In this document: piece after piece, positions 8,635 through 16,857 of the stretch
Numbering within the stretch: the first letter of the stretch is position 1
Layout: every line of letters starts with the position of its first letter
Assembly (NCBI RefSeq): GCF_037204085.1
Contig: NZ_JBBCBW010000003.1
Span: 262,416-326,415 of the forward strand
DNA from: Variovorax sp037204085
Lineage (GTDB): Bacteria > Pseudomonadota > Gammaproteobacteria > Burkholderiales > Burkholderiaceae_C
Length of the DNA stretch: 64,000 bases
Reading direction: 5' to 3'
Notes under the pieces: generated by a model
What the model was told of the DNA's origin: nothing
Database searches by the model: none
Seen by the model: the letters and a program-made list of their open reading frames with translations, nothing else
Translations under genes and position numbers: made by a program

Positions 8635-8940
8635 GTGGCTAAACAATCTCTGATCCAACGCGAACTCAAGCGCGACAAGCTGGTCGCCAAGTACGCTGCG
8701 AAGCACGCGGAACTGAAGGCAATTTCCAACGACCTGAAGAAGAGCGACGAAGAGCGCGCTGCTGCCCGCCTGGGCCTGCAAAAGCTCCCGCGCAACGCGA
8801 ACCCCACGCGTCAGCGCAACCGTTGCGAAATCACCGGTCGCCCCCGTGGCACCTTCCGTCAATTCGGTCTGGCCCGCGCCAAGATCCGCGAACTGGCTTT
8901 CAATGGCGACATCCCCGGTGTCACCAAGGCCAGCTGGTAA
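8635..8940 (+). CDS. rpsN: 30S ribosomal protein S14 (zinc-free type)
   Basis: 101 residues, the long form of S14 without a CxxC zinc knuckle; a single Cys is seen in NRCEITGRPRG. The start is a GTG at 8635 that gives the canonical MAKQSLIQRE beginning. Eight bases separate it from rplE. Confidence 0.97.
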   Translation: MAKQSLIQRELKRDKLVAKYAAKHAELKAISNDLKKSDEERAAARLGLQKLPRNANPTRQRNRCEITGRPRGTFRQFGLARAKIRELAFNGDIPGVTKASW

Positions 8941-8960
8941 GCCAGGCAGGAGCAAACAAC

Positions 8961-9356
8961 ATGAGCATGAGTGATCCCATTGCCGACCTGCTGACGCGTA
9001 TCCGTAACGCGCAGATGGTGGCGAAGCCCACTGTGTCGATCCCGTCTTCCAAGGTGAAGGCTGCGATTGCACAGGTCCTGAAGGACGAAGGCTACATCGA
9101 CGGCTTCGAAGTGAAGACCGAAGCCGGCAAGTCCGAACTCGTCATTACCCTGAAGTACTACGCTGGCCGTCCGGTCATCGAGCGCATCGAGCGCGTGAGC
9201 CGTCCCGGCCTGCGTGTCTACAAGGCCAGTGCTTCCATTCCGCAAGTCCAGAACGGCCTCGGTGTTGCGATCGTCACGACCCCCAAGGGCGTGATGACCG
9301 ACCGCAAGGCGCGCGCTACCGGTGTCGGTGGCGAAGTGCTGTGCTACGTCGCCTAA
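8961..9356 (+). CDS. rpsH: 30S ribosomal protein S8
   Basis: 131-residue S8 (MSMSDPIADLLTRIRNAQ at the start, ATGVGGEVLCYVA at the end). In E. coli, S8 represses spc operon translation by binding its mRNA near the L5 start. The frame is open further upstream, but GGCAGGAG is well placed before the ATG at 8961. Confidence 0.97.
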   Translation: MSMSDPIADLLTRIRNAQMVAKPTVSIPSSKVKAAIAQVLKDEGYIDGFEVKTEAGKSELVITLKYYAGRPVIERIERVSRPGLRVYKASASIPQVQNGLGVAIVTTPKGVMTDRKARATGVGGEVLCYVA

Positions 9357-9380
9357 CCGAGACATCGAGGAGTAACTGAA

Positions 9381-9914
9381 ATGTCCCGAGTAGGAAAAAT
9401 GCCGATCACCATCCCCGCAGGCGTGGATGTGTCGATCAAGGAAGACCAGATCAGCGTCAAGGGCACGGGCGGCACGCTCAACCTTGCACGCAATGCACTG
9501 GTCAAGATCGTCAGCAATGACGGCAAGCTGAACTTCGAACCCGCCAACGAATCGCGTGAAGCGAACGCAATGAGCGGCACGATCCGTCAGCTGGTGAACA
9601 ACATGGTGGTTGGCGTGACCAAGGGCTTCGAGAAGAAGCTCAACCTGGTCGGCGTCGGCTACAAGGCTGCAGCGTCCAACAACAAGTTGAACCTGCAAGT
9701 CGGTTACTCGCACCCGGTCAACATCGACATGCCGCAAGGCATTACGGTGGCCACCGCGACCCCGACCGAAATCGTGATCAAGGGTGCTGACCGTCAGCGC
9801 GTTGGTCAAATCGCCGCTGAGATCCGCGCTGTTCGTCCGCCTGAGCCTTACAAGGGCAAGGGCATCCGTTATTCGGACGAGAAGATCGTGATCAAAGAGA
9901 CCAAGAAGAAGTAA
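9381..9914 (+). CDS. rplF: 50S ribosomal protein L6
   Basis: 177-residue L6 with two repeated alpha/beta domains and the C-terminal signature PPEPYKGKGIRYSDE. It binds 23S rRNA near the sarcin-ricin loop. Confidence 0.97.
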   Translation: MSRVGKMPITIPAGVDVSIKEDQISVKGTGGTLNLARNALVKIVSNDGKLNFEPANESREANAMSGTIRQLVNNMVVGVTKGFEKKLNLVGVGYKAAASNNKLNLQVGYSHPVNIDMPQGITVATATPTEIVIKGADRQRVGQIAAEIRAVRPPEPYKGKGIRYSDEKIVIKETKKK

Positions 9915-9925
9915 GGGGCAGCAAA

Positions 9926-10294
9926 ATGATGTTGACCAAAAAAGCACAGCGTCTTCGCCGCTCGCGCCAGACCCGCATTCGCATCGCGACGCAGGGCGTG
10001 GCTCGCCTGACGGTGAATCGCACCAACCTGCACATCTATGCCACCGTCATCTCCGACGACGGCACCAAGGTGATCGCCACCGCATCGACGGCCGAAGCCG
10101 AAGTGCGCGCTGCACTCGGCGGCTCGGGCAAGGGTGGCAATGCCGCCGCTGCAACGGCCATCGGCAAGCGCATCGCTGAAAAGGCGAAGGCTGCCGGCGT
10201 CGAGAAGGTCGCCTTCGACCGCGCAGGTTTTGCGTACCACGGCCGCGTCAAGGCGCTGGCCGATGCGGCTCGCGAAGCCGGTCTGCAGTTCTAA
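9926..10294 (+). CDS. rplR: 50S ribosomal protein L18
   Basis: L18 (122 residues) binds 5S rRNA: TKKAQRLRRSRQTRIRI, RLTVNRTNLHIYATVI and FDRAGFAYHGRVKALADAAR are typical. Two adjacent ATG codons (9926 and 9929) follow AGGGGCAG; the true start could be either, changing the product by one residue. Confidence 0.96.
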   Translation: MMLTKKAQRLRRSRQTRIRIATQGVARLTVNRTNLHIYATVISDDGTKVIATASTAEAEVRAALGGSGKGGNAAAATAIGKRIAEKAKAAGVEKVAFDRAGFAYHGRVKALADAAREAGLQF

Positions 10295-10312
10295 CCGGAC
10301 ACGAGATTCAAA

Positions 10313-10831
10313 ATGGCAAAGATTCAAGCAAGAACGCAGAACGAAGGCCCTGAAGACGGTTTGCGCGAGAAGATGATCGCGATCAACCGCGTCACCAAGG
10401 TGGTGAAGGGTGGTCGTATCCTCGGTTTCGCAGCACTCACCGTCGTGGGCGACGGCGAAGGCCGCGTCGGCATGGGCAAGGGCAAGTCGAAGGAAGTGCC
10501 TGCTGCCGTGCAAAAGGCGATGGAAGAAGCTCGCCGCAACCTGGCCAAGATCTCGATCAAGAACGGCACGCTGCATCACCGCGTGACGGGCCATTGGGGC
10601 GCTGCCTCGGTGGTCATGATCCCGGCCCCGAAGGGTACCGGCATCATCGCCGGCGGCCCGATGCGCGCCGTGTTCGAAGTCATGGGCATTACCGACATCG
10701 TGGCCAAGAGCCATGGTTCGTCGAACCCCTACAACATGGTTCGCGCCACGCTCGACGGGTTGAAGAACTCGACGACCGCGTCCGAAGTGGCTGCCAAGCG
10801 CGGCCTGACCGTCGAAGAAATCTTCGCCTGA
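10313..10831 (+). CDS. rpsE: 30S ribosomal protein S5
   Basis: 172-residue S5 with its dsRBD-like N-terminal domain (INRVTKVVKGGRILGFAAL, GEGRVGMGKGK) and the C-terminal GGPMRAVFEVMGITDIVAKS. S5 takes part in decoding accuracy. Confidence 0.97.
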   Translation: MAKIQARTQNEGPEDGLREKMIAINRVTKVVKGGRILGFAALTVVGDGEGRVGMGKGKSKEVPAAVQKAMEEARRNLAKISIKNGTLHHRVTGHWGAASVVMIPAPKGTGIIAGGPMRAVFEVMGITDIVAKSHGSSNPYNMVRATLDGLKNSTTASEVAAKRGLTVEEIFA

Positions 10832-10866
10832 GCGCAAGCTCTCGCAAGGCTGAAGGAAGCATTCAA

Positions 10867-11052
10867 ATGACGACGCAACAACAAACCCTCAAGGTGCAAT
10901 TGGTCAAGAGCCCGATTGGCACCAAGGAATCGCATCGCGCGACCGTGCGTGGCCTCGGCCTGCGCAAGCTCAACAGCGTGAGCGAGCTGCAAGACACCCC
11001 GGCGGTGCGCGGCATGATCAACAAGATCAGTTATCTGGTCAAAGTTCTGTAA
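10867..11052 (+). CDS. rpmD: 50S ribosomal protein L30
   Basis: Short 61-residue L30 (LKVQLVKSPIGTKESHRATV, GLGLRKLN). The ATG at 10867 is preceded by GAAGGAAG. The gene lies 35 bases after rpsE. Confidence 0.95.
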   Translation: MTTQQQTLKVQLVKSPIGTKESHRATVRGLGLRKLNSVSELQDTPAVRGMINKISYLVKVL

Positions 11053-11063
11053 GAGAGACTGAT

Positions 11064-11495
11064 ATGGAACTCAATGGCATCAAGCCGGCAGCCGGCGCCA
11101 AGCACGCCAAGCGCCGTGTTGGCCGCGGTATCGGCTCCGGTATCGGCAAGACCGCAGGTCGCGGTCACAAGGGTCAGAAGTCGCGCGCAGGCGGTTTCCA
11201 CAAGGTCGGCTTCGAAGGCGGTCAAATGCCGCTGCAGCGTCGCCTGCCGAAGCGTGGCTTCAAGTCGCACCTGCTGAAGTTCAACGCCGAAGTCACGCTG
11301 ACTGCCCTCGAGCAGCTCGGCCTGGCCGAAGTGGACATCCTGGCGCTCAAGCAAGCCGGCCTCGTGGGCCAGCTCGCCAAGGTCGTCAAGATCGTCAAGA
11401 CCGGTGAACTCACCAAGGCCGTCAAGCTGACGGGCGTGGGCGCAACCGCTGGTGCCAAGGCTGCGATCGAAGCAGCCGGCGGCAGCATCGCCTGA
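11064..11495 (+). CDS. rplO: 50S ribosomal protein L15
   Basis: 143-residue L15 with the Gly/Lys-rich N-terminal arm (KRRVGRGIGSGIGKTAGRGH) and the GGQMPLQRRLPKRGF signature. It is placed right before secY, as in most bacteria. Confidence 0.97.
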   Translation: MELNGIKPAAGAKHAKRRVGRGIGSGIGKTAGRGHKGQKSRAGGFHKVGFEGGQMPLQRRLPKRGFKSHLLKFNAEVTLTALEQLGLAEVDILALKQAGLVGQLAKVVKIVKTGELTKAVKLTGVGATAGAKAAIEAAGGSIA

Positions 11496-11521
11496 TCACA
11501 CTGGACTGAAAGAAGTTCTTC

Positions 11522-12835
11522 GTGGCAACTAACGCGGCAACGATCGCAAAAACAGGCAAGTTCGGCGACCTCCGCCGCCGGCTCGTCTTTTTGCTGCTCG
11601 CGCTCGTGGTCTATCGGATCGGCGCGCACATTCCTGTGCCGGGCATCAACCCGGACCAGCTGGCTGCGTTGTTCCAGGGCCAGCAGGGCGGCATTCTGAG
11701 CCTGTTCAACATGTTCTCGGGCGGGGCGCTGTCGCGCTTCACCGTGTTCGCGTTGGGGATCATGCCGTACATCTCGGCGTCGATCATCATGCAGTTGATG
11801 ACCTACGTGGTTCCTACCTTCGAGCAATTGAAGAAGGAAGGCGAGGCTGGCCGTCGCAAGATCACGCAGTACACGCGCTATGGCGCACTCGGCCTGGCCT
11901 TGTTCCAGTCGTTCAGCATCGCAGTGGCGCTCGAGTCGTCGGCCGGCCTGGTGAACTCCCCCGGTTTCGGCTTCCGCCTGACCGCGATGGTGAGCCTGAC
12001 GGCGGGTTCGATGTTCCTGATGTGGCTCGGCGAGCAGATCACCGAGCGCGGCTTGGGCAACGGTATCTCGATCCTGATCTTTGCAGGTATCGCGGCCGGT
12101 CTGCCGAGCGCCATTGGCGGCCTTGCGTCGCTGGTGACGACCGGTGCGATGAATCCGATCATCGCGCTCTTCATCATCGCGATCGTGGTGCTGGTCACCT
12201 ACTTCGTGGTGTTCGTCGAACGCGGCCAGCGCAAGATCCTCGTGAACTATGCGCGGCGCCAGGTCGGCAACAAGGTCTATGGCGGCCAGTCGTCGCACCT
12301 GCCCTTGAAGCTGAACATGGCCGGTGTGATTCCGCCGATCTTCGCCTCGTCGATCATCCTGCTGCCCGCAACGGTGGTCGGCTGGTTCAGCACCGGTGAA
12401 GGCGGTTTCCGCTGGATCAAGGACATTGCCAGCGCACTGCGCCCGGGCGAGCCGATCTACGTGCTGCTGTACGCTGCCGCGATCGTTTTCTTCTGCTTCT
12501 TCTACACGGCACTCGTGTTCAACAGCAAGGAAACGGCCGACAACCTGAAGAAGAGTGGTGCTTTCATTCCTGGCATTCGCCCGGGTGACCAGACCGCTCG
12601 CTATATCGACAAGATTCTGGTTCGCCTGACGTTGGCCGGCGCGGTGTACATCACCTTCGTCTGCCTGCTGCCCGAGTTCCTGATCCTGAAGTACAACGTC
12701 CCGTTCTACTTCGGTGGTACCTCCCTGCTGATCATCGTGGTCGTCACGATGGACTTCATGGCCCAGGTGCAAAACTACATGATGTCCCAGCAGTACGAAT
12801 CGCTGCTGAAGAAGGCCAACTTCAAGACATCGTAG
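11522..12835 (+). CDS. secY: Sec translocon channel subunit SecY
   Basis: SecY is the protein-conducting channel of the inner membrane. The 437-residue product has ten predicted membrane helices, the plug region after RIGAHIPVPG, ITERGLGNGISILIFAGI, and the cytosolic loop FVERGQRKILVNYARRQVG. The start is GTG at 11522. rpmJ follows after 75 bases without an intervening infA. Confidence 0.97.
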   Translation: MATNAATIAKTGKFGDLRRRLVFLLLALVVYRIGAHIPVPGINPDQLAALFQGQQGGILSLFNMFSGGALSRFTVFALGIMPYISASIIMQLMTYVVPTFEQLKKEGEAGRRKITQYTRYGALGLALFQSFSIAVALESSAGLVNSPGFGFRLTAMVSLTAGSMFLMWLGEQITERGLGNGISILIFAGIAAGLPSAIGGLASLVTTGAMNPIIALFIIAIVVLVTYFVVFVERGQRKILVNYARRQVGNKVYGGQSSHLPLKLNMAGVIPPIFASSIILLPATVVGWFSTGEGGFRWIKDIASALRPGEPIYVLLYAAAIVFFCFFYTALVFNSKETADNLKKSGAFIPGIRPGDQTARYIDKILVRLTLAGAVYITFVCLLPEFLILKYNVPFYFGGTSLLIIVVVTMDFMAQVQNYMMSQQYESLLKKANFKTS

Positions 12836-12910
12836 GGCCGTGAGTTTCAGTATTGAGAATATTGGGTGTGGGCGGTGTACCGCCACGTTAAACAGTTTTA
12901 GGAGAATGAA

Positions 12911-13024
12911 ATGAGAGTTTCGGCTTCGGTCAAAACCATCTGCCGTAATTGCAAGGTCATCCGCCGTAAAGGTGTGGTGCGTGTGATTTGCACCGACCCG
13001 CGCCACAAGCAGCGCCAGGGTTGA
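12911..13024 (+). CDS. rpmJ: 50S ribosomal protein L36
   Basis: 37 residues beginning MRVSASVKTICRNCKVIRRK. The zinc ligands C11, C14, C27 and H32 are all present, so this is the zinc-binding form. The SD AGGAGA lies eight bases upstream. The gene is short and easily missed by size cut-offs. Confidence 0.96.
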   Translation: MRVSASVKTICRNCKVIRRKGVVRVICTDPRHKQRQG

Positions 13025-13047
13025 TTGAAGAGTATTAGAGGACGCAC

Positions 13048-13413
13048 ATGGCACGTATTGCTGGCATCAACATTCCGCCGCACAAGCACGCTGAAATCGG
13101 CCTGACCGCCATCTTCGGCATCGGTCGCACGCGCGCCCGTCAAATCTGCGAAGCGAGCGGCATCGAATATTCGAAGAAGATCAAGGACCTGACTGACGCC
13201 GATCTCGAAAAGATCCGCGACCAGATCGCCTTGTTCACCATCGAAGGCGATCTGCGTCGCGAGACGACGATGAACATCAAGCGTTTGATGGACATCGGCT
13301 GCTATCGCGGCTTCCGTCACCGTCGCGGCCTGCCGATGCGCGGCCAGCGCACGCGCACCAATGCCCGCACCCGCAAGGGTCCGCGCAAGGCTGCGCAGTC
13401 CCTGAAGAAATAA
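13048..13413 (+). CDS. rpsM: 30S ribosomal protein S13
   Basis: 121-residue S13 (ARIAGINIPPHKHAEIGLTAI, the RHRRGLPMRGQRTRTNARTRKG tail). First gene of the alpha-operon part; contacts the A- and P-site tRNAs at the top of the small subunit. Confidence 0.97.
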   Translation: MARIAGINIPPHKHAEIGLTAIFGIGRTRARQICEASGIEYSKKIKDLTDADLEKIRDQIALFTIEGDLRRETTMNIKRLMDIGCYRGFRHRRGLPMRGQRTRTNARTRKGPRKAAQSLKK

Positions 13414-13425
13414 GGATAGACCAGC

Positions 13426-13830
13426 ATGGCTAAAGCACCTGCAAACAACGCCGCACAGCGCGTTCGCAAGAAGGTTCGCAAGAACGTTGCGGACGGTATC
13501 GCCCACGTGCATGCCTCGTTCAACAACACCATCATCACGATCACCGATCGCCAGGGCAATGCCCTGTCGTGGGCTTCGTCGGGTGGCCAGGGCTTCAAGG
13601 GCTCGCGCAAGTCGACGCCGTTCGCTGCGCAGGTGGCTTCCGAAGTGGCCGGCCGTGCTGCTGTCGAACAAGGTATCAAGAACCTCGACGTCGAGATCAA
13701 GGGCCCCGGCCCCGGTCGCGAATCGTCGGTGCGCGCACTGGCTGCGCTCGGCATCCGGATCAATTCCATTGCCGACGTGACGCCCGTTCCGCACAACGGC
13801 TGCCGTCCCCAGAAGCGTCGCCGCATCTGA
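13426..13830 (+). CDS. rpsK: 30S ribosomal protein S11
   Basis: 134-residue S11 with the family motif AHVHASFNNTIITITDRQGN and the C-terminal VTPVPHNGCRPQKRRRI. It forms part of the platform near the mRNA exit. It is followed by a terminator-like hairpin instead of directly by rpsD. Confidence 0.97.
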   Translation: MAKAPANNAAQRVRKKVRKNVADGIAHVHASFNNTIITITDRQGNALSWASSGGQGFKGSRKSTPFAAQVASEVAGRAAVEQGIKNLDVEIKGPGPGRESSVRALAALGIRINSIADVTPVPHNGCRPQKRRRI

Positions 13831-13845
13831 TCGTCAGTCCGCAAG

Positions 13846-13883
13846 GCGCAGCCGGCTCTTGAGCGGCTGCGCATTTGTTTTTT
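13846..13883 (+). terminator. terminator-like hairpin between rpsK and rpsD
   Basis: A 9-bp perfect stem (GCGCAGCCG at 13846-13854 with CGGCTGCGC at 13864-13872) is followed by ATTTGTTTTTT. It looks like an intrinsic terminator or attenuator inside the alpha operon. The 77 bases after it and before rpsD have smaller inverted repeats but no clear promoter. Confidence 0.7.
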
Positions 13884-13960
13884 AACTAAGCCCACCGCCA
13901 TCCGCATTTTCGCCGATGGCTCCCGCAGGCAACTGCGGCAGATGACACAAAGGAAACCAC

Positions 13961-14584
13961 GTGGCACGCTACCTCGGCCCCAAGGCCAAACTTTCCCGCC
14001 GCGAAGGCACCGACCTGTTCCTGAAGAGCGCCCGTCGCTCGATTCAAGACAAGGCCAAGTTCGACTCCAAGCCCGGCCAGCACGGCCGCACTTCGGGTCA
14101 GCGCACGTCTGACTACGGCCTGCAACTGCGTGAAAAGCAGAAGGTCAAGCGCATGTACGGCGTGCTCGAGAAGCAGTTCCGCCGTTACTTCGAGGAAGCC
14201 GACCGTCGCCGTGGCAACACCGGCGCCAACCTGCTGTTCATCCTCGAGTCGCGCCTGGACAACGTGGTCTACCGCATGGGCTTCGGCTCGACGCGCGCCG
14301 AAGCACGCCAGCTCGTGTCGCACAAGGCGATCACGGTGAACGGCCAGTCGGTCAACATTCCGTCGTACCTGGTCAAGACCGGCGACGTGATCGCCGTGCG
14401 CGACAAGTCGAAGAAGCAGACCCGCATTGCCGAAGCACTCCAGCTCGCCCAACAAGTCGGTATTCCGGCTTGGGTCGAAGTGAACGCCGACAAGGCCGAA
14501 GGTACCTTCAAGAAGGTGCCCGATCGCGACGAATTCGCAGCCGACATCAACGAATCGTTGATCGTCGAACTGTACTCGCGCTAA
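13961..14584 (+). CDS. rpsD: 30S ribosomal protein S4
   Basis: 207-residue S4: ARYLGPKAKLSRREGTDLF start, RLDNVVYRMGFGSTRAEARQ in the S4 RNA-binding domain, and a C-terminal DESLIVELYSR-like end. S4 nucleates 30S assembly and in E. coli represses the alpha operon. GTG start at 13961 with AGGAAA upstream. It is flanked on both sides by terminator-like hairpins. Confidence 0.97.
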   Translation: MARYLGPKAKLSRREGTDLFLKSARRSIQDKAKFDSKPGQHGRTSGQRTSDYGLQLREKQKVKRMYGVLEKQFRRYFEEADRRRGNTGANLLFILESRLDNVVYRMGFGSTRAEARQLVSHKAITVNGQSVNIPSYLVKTGDVIAVRDKSKKQTRIAEALQLAQQVGIPAWVEVNADKAEGTFKKVPDRDEFAADINESLIVELYSR

Positions 14585-14595
14585 ACAGACGATAA

Positions 14596-14630
14596 CGGGC
14601 CGCCCTTCGCGGCCCGAATTTGATTTTTTT
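14596..14630 (+). terminator. terminator-like hairpin between rpsD and rpoA
   Basis: An 8-bp GC stem (CGGGCCGC at 14596-14603 with GCGGCCCG at 14609-14616) and loop CCTTC are followed by AATTTGATTTTTTT. It is strong enough to terminate, which would uncouple rpoA and rplQ from the upstream genes. Confidence 0.75.
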
Positions 14631-14633
14631 GTT

Positions 14634-14658
14634 CCCATCGGGAGGCACTTCCGATGGG
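14634..14658 (+). promoter_or_regulatory. second hairpin in the rpoA leader
   Basis: CCCATCGG (14634-14641) pairs perfectly with CCGATGGG (14651-14658), with no T-run. It lies in the 128-base rpsD-rpoA leader and could be an RNA structure for autoregulation or for processing. The function is not known. Confidence 0.45.
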
Positions 14659-14712
14659 TGCTTCACCAGCCTTACCGGTGTAACGAGCCGGGGGTATTGA
14701 GAGGAAGTCTGC

Positions 14713-15702
14713 ATGCAAACCACCCTGCTGAAACCCAAGACCATTCAGGTCGAGCAACTTGCCGCCAACAAGGCCAAGGTCACGCTCGAGCCTTTCGAGC
14801 GCGGCTACGGCCACACGCTCGGCAACGCGCTGCGTCGCGTTCTGCTGTCGTCGATGGTCGGTTATTCGGCCACTGAAGTCACGATCGCCGGCGTTCTGCA
14901 TGAGTACTCGTCGATCGACGGCGTGCAGGAAGATGTCGTCAACATCCTGCTGAATCTCAAGGGCGTGGTGTTCAAGCTCCACAACCGCGACGAAGTCACG
15001 TTGAGCCTGCGCAAGGACGGCGAAGGCCCGGTCCTGGCGTCTGACATCCAGACCCCGCACGACGTCGAGATCATCAACCCCGACCACGTGATCGCGCACC
15101 TGTCGCAGGGCGGCAAGCTCGACATGCAGATCAAGGTTGAAAAGGGTCGCGGCTACGTGCCCGGCACGATGCGCCGCTACGCCGACGAGCCGACCAAGTC
15201 GATTGGCCGTATCGTTCTGGACGCTTCGTTCTCGCCCGTGAAGCGCGTGAGCTACACCGTCGAAAGCGCTCGCGTCGAACAGCGTACCGACTTGGACAAG
15301 CTGCTGGTCGAGATCGAAACCAACGGTGCGATCACCGCCGAAGACGCCGTGCGCGCCTCGGCTAAAATCCTGGTCGAGCAACTGGCCGTGTTTGCACAGC
15401 TCGAAGGCGGCGAACTGGCTGCATTCGATGCACCTGCACCGCGCAGCGCACAGCAATTCGACCCGATCCTGCTGCGCCCTGTCGACGAGCTCGAACTCAC
15501 CGTGCGTTCGGCCAACTGCCTGAAGGCCGAAAACATCTACTACATCGGTGACCTGATCCAGCGCACCGAGAACGAGCTGCTCAAGACCCCGAACCTGGGT
15601 CGCAAGTCGCTCAACGAAATCAAGGAAGTGCTTGCCTCGCGCGGCCTGACCTTGGGTATGAAGCTTGAAAGCTGGCCGCCGGCCGGCCTCGACAAGCGTT
15701 GA
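14713..15702 (+). CDS. rpoA: RNA polymerase alpha subunit
   Basis: 329-residue alpha subunit. The N-terminal assembly domain has LEPFERGYGHTLGNALRRVLLSS. A linker near residue 235 leads to the C-terminal domain that binds UP elements and activators (LRPVDELELTVRSANCLKAENIYYIGDL, GRKSLNEIKEVL). Confidence 0.98.
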   Translation: MQTTLLKPKTIQVEQLAANKAKVTLEPFERGYGHTLGNALRRVLLSSMVGYSATEVTIAGVLHEYSSIDGVQEDVVNILLNLKGVVFKLHNRDEVTLSLRKDGEGPVLASDIQTPHDVEIINPDHVIAHLSQGGKLDMQIKVEKGRGYVPGTMRRYADEPTKSIGRIVLDASFSPVKRVSYTVESARVEQRTDLDKLLVEIETNGAITAEDAVRASAKILVEQLAVFAQLEGGELAAFDAPAPRSAQQFDPILLRPVDELELTVRSANCLKAENIYYIGDLIQRTENELLKTPNLGRKSLNEIKEVLASRGLTLGMKLESWPPAGLDKR

Positions 15703-15784
15703 TTTTTAAATTGAGCCCATGAGGGCTCGTGCCCGGGCAGTACCTGATACGGCTGCCTGTTTAATAAAGTAAAGGAAAAGCACC

Positions 15785-16183
15785 ATGCGTCACGGACACG
15801 GACTCCGCAAACTCAACCGCACCAGCTCGCACCGCCTTGCGATGCTGCAGAACATGATGAACTCGCTCATCGAGCACGAAGTCATCAAGACCACGGTCCC
15901 CAAGGCCAAGGAACTGCGCCGCGTCATCGAACCGATGATCACGCTCGCCAAGAAGCCCACGCTTGCAAACAAGCGCCTGGCTTTCGACCGCCTGCGCAGC
16001 CGCGACAGCGTCGTCAAGCTCTTCGCCGATCTGGGCCCGCGTTTCGCGGCACGTCCGGGCGGCTACACGCGCATCCTGAAAATGGGTTTCCGCGTGGGCG
16101 ACAACGCTCCGATGGCTCTGGTCGAACTGGTCGACCGTCCTGAAATTAAAGAAGCAGATGCCGAGCAAGGCGCTGCTGAATAA
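15785..16183 (+). CDS. rplQ: 50S ribosomal protein L17
   Basis: 132-residue L17 (MRHGHGLRKLNRTSSHRLAM, RPGGYTRILKMGFRVGDNAPMALVELVD). Last protein gene of the block; the initiator tRNA gene starts 18 bases after its stop. Confidence 0.97.
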   Translation: MRHGHGLRKLNRTSSHRLAMLQNMMNSLIEHEVIKTTVPKAKELRRVIEPMITLAKKPTLANKRLAFDRLRSRDSVVKLFADLGPRFAARPGGYTRILKMGFRVGDNAPMALVELVDRPEIKEADAEQGAAE

Positions 16184-16201
16184 GGTATAATTCCATCTTG
16201 C

Positions 16202-16278
<77 letters not shown>

Positions 16279-16284
16279 ATTTAA

Positions 16285-16316
16285 AAGGCCCTTTGAATTT
16301 CAAAGGGCCTTTTTTC
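16285..16316 (+). terminator. rho-independent terminator after rplQ-tRNA-fMet
   Basis: An 11-bp stem (AAGGCCCTTTG at 16285-16295 with CAAAGGGCCTT at 16301-16311), a 5-base loop and six T. It closes the ribosomal protein block. Confidence 0.88.
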
Positions 16317-16340
16317 TTTGGTCGATGAATCCAAATAAAA

Positions 16341-16364
16341 AGCCCTCTTCGCGAGGGCTTTTTT
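16341..16364. terminator. second, bidirectional terminator between converging operons
   Basis: AGCCCTC (16341-16347) pairs with GAGGGCT (16353-16359), with AAAAA before and TTTTTT after. It can act for the ribosomal block on + and for the aminobenzoate operon arriving on -. Confidence 0.72.
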
Positions 16365-16458
16365 ATTGTTCTGCCGGCCAGTGAAATTCAGTCTGGGGTT
16401 CCGGCCAGAAACGCGCCAGCGCAGAGCAGAGGGCGTATGTGCCCGCCTCGAGCTCCGG

Positions 16459-16857
16459 TCAGTCGGGAATGACCGCCGTCACCTCGATCTCGACCTTGGC
16501 ACGGTGCTCTACCAGCGCAGCCACCTGCACGCAGGTCATCGCCGGGAAATTGCGCCCCATGGCTTCGCGGTACACAGGACCGAGTTCAGCCAGCCGTCGG
16601 CTGTATTCGTCGCGGTCCGTCACGTACCAGGTCATGCGTACCATGTGCTCGGGGCCGGCGCCGGCTTCGCGCAGCACTTCGGCAATGTTGCGCAGCGCCA
16701 GGCCGCATTGGTCGATGAAGTCGTCCGACTCGAACTGCTGCTGTGCATTCCAGCCGATCTGTCCGCCGACGAACACCATGGTGCCGCGTGCGGCCACGCC
16801 ATTCGCATAGCCCTTGGGGGGTAGCCAGCCCGGTGGCTGCAAGAGTTTGTTCATCAT
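16459..16857 (-). CDS. RidA/YjgF/UK114-family enamine/imine deaminase
   Basis: 132 residues with the RidA-family fold: ARGTMVFVGGQIGWNAQ, QCGLALRNIAEVLREAGAG, VRMTWYVTDRDEY and the closing VQVAALVEHRAKVEIEVTAVIP, with the Arg expected to bind the carboxylate of enamine substrates. Its start overlaps the stop of the CoA ligase by ATGA (16854-16857), making it the last gene of the aminobenzoate operon. Known RidA proteins hydrolyse reactive enamines to ketones and ammonia. That fits a pathway whose ring-reduced intermediate still carries an amino group. The exact substrate is inferred. Confidence 0.85.
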   Translation of the reverse strand: MMNKLLQPPGWLPPKGYANGVAARGTMVFVGGQIGWNAQQQFESDDFIDQCGLALRNIAEVLREAGAGPEHMVRMTWYVTDRDEYSRRLAELGPVYREAMGRNFPAMTCVQVAALVEHRAKVEIEVTAVIPD

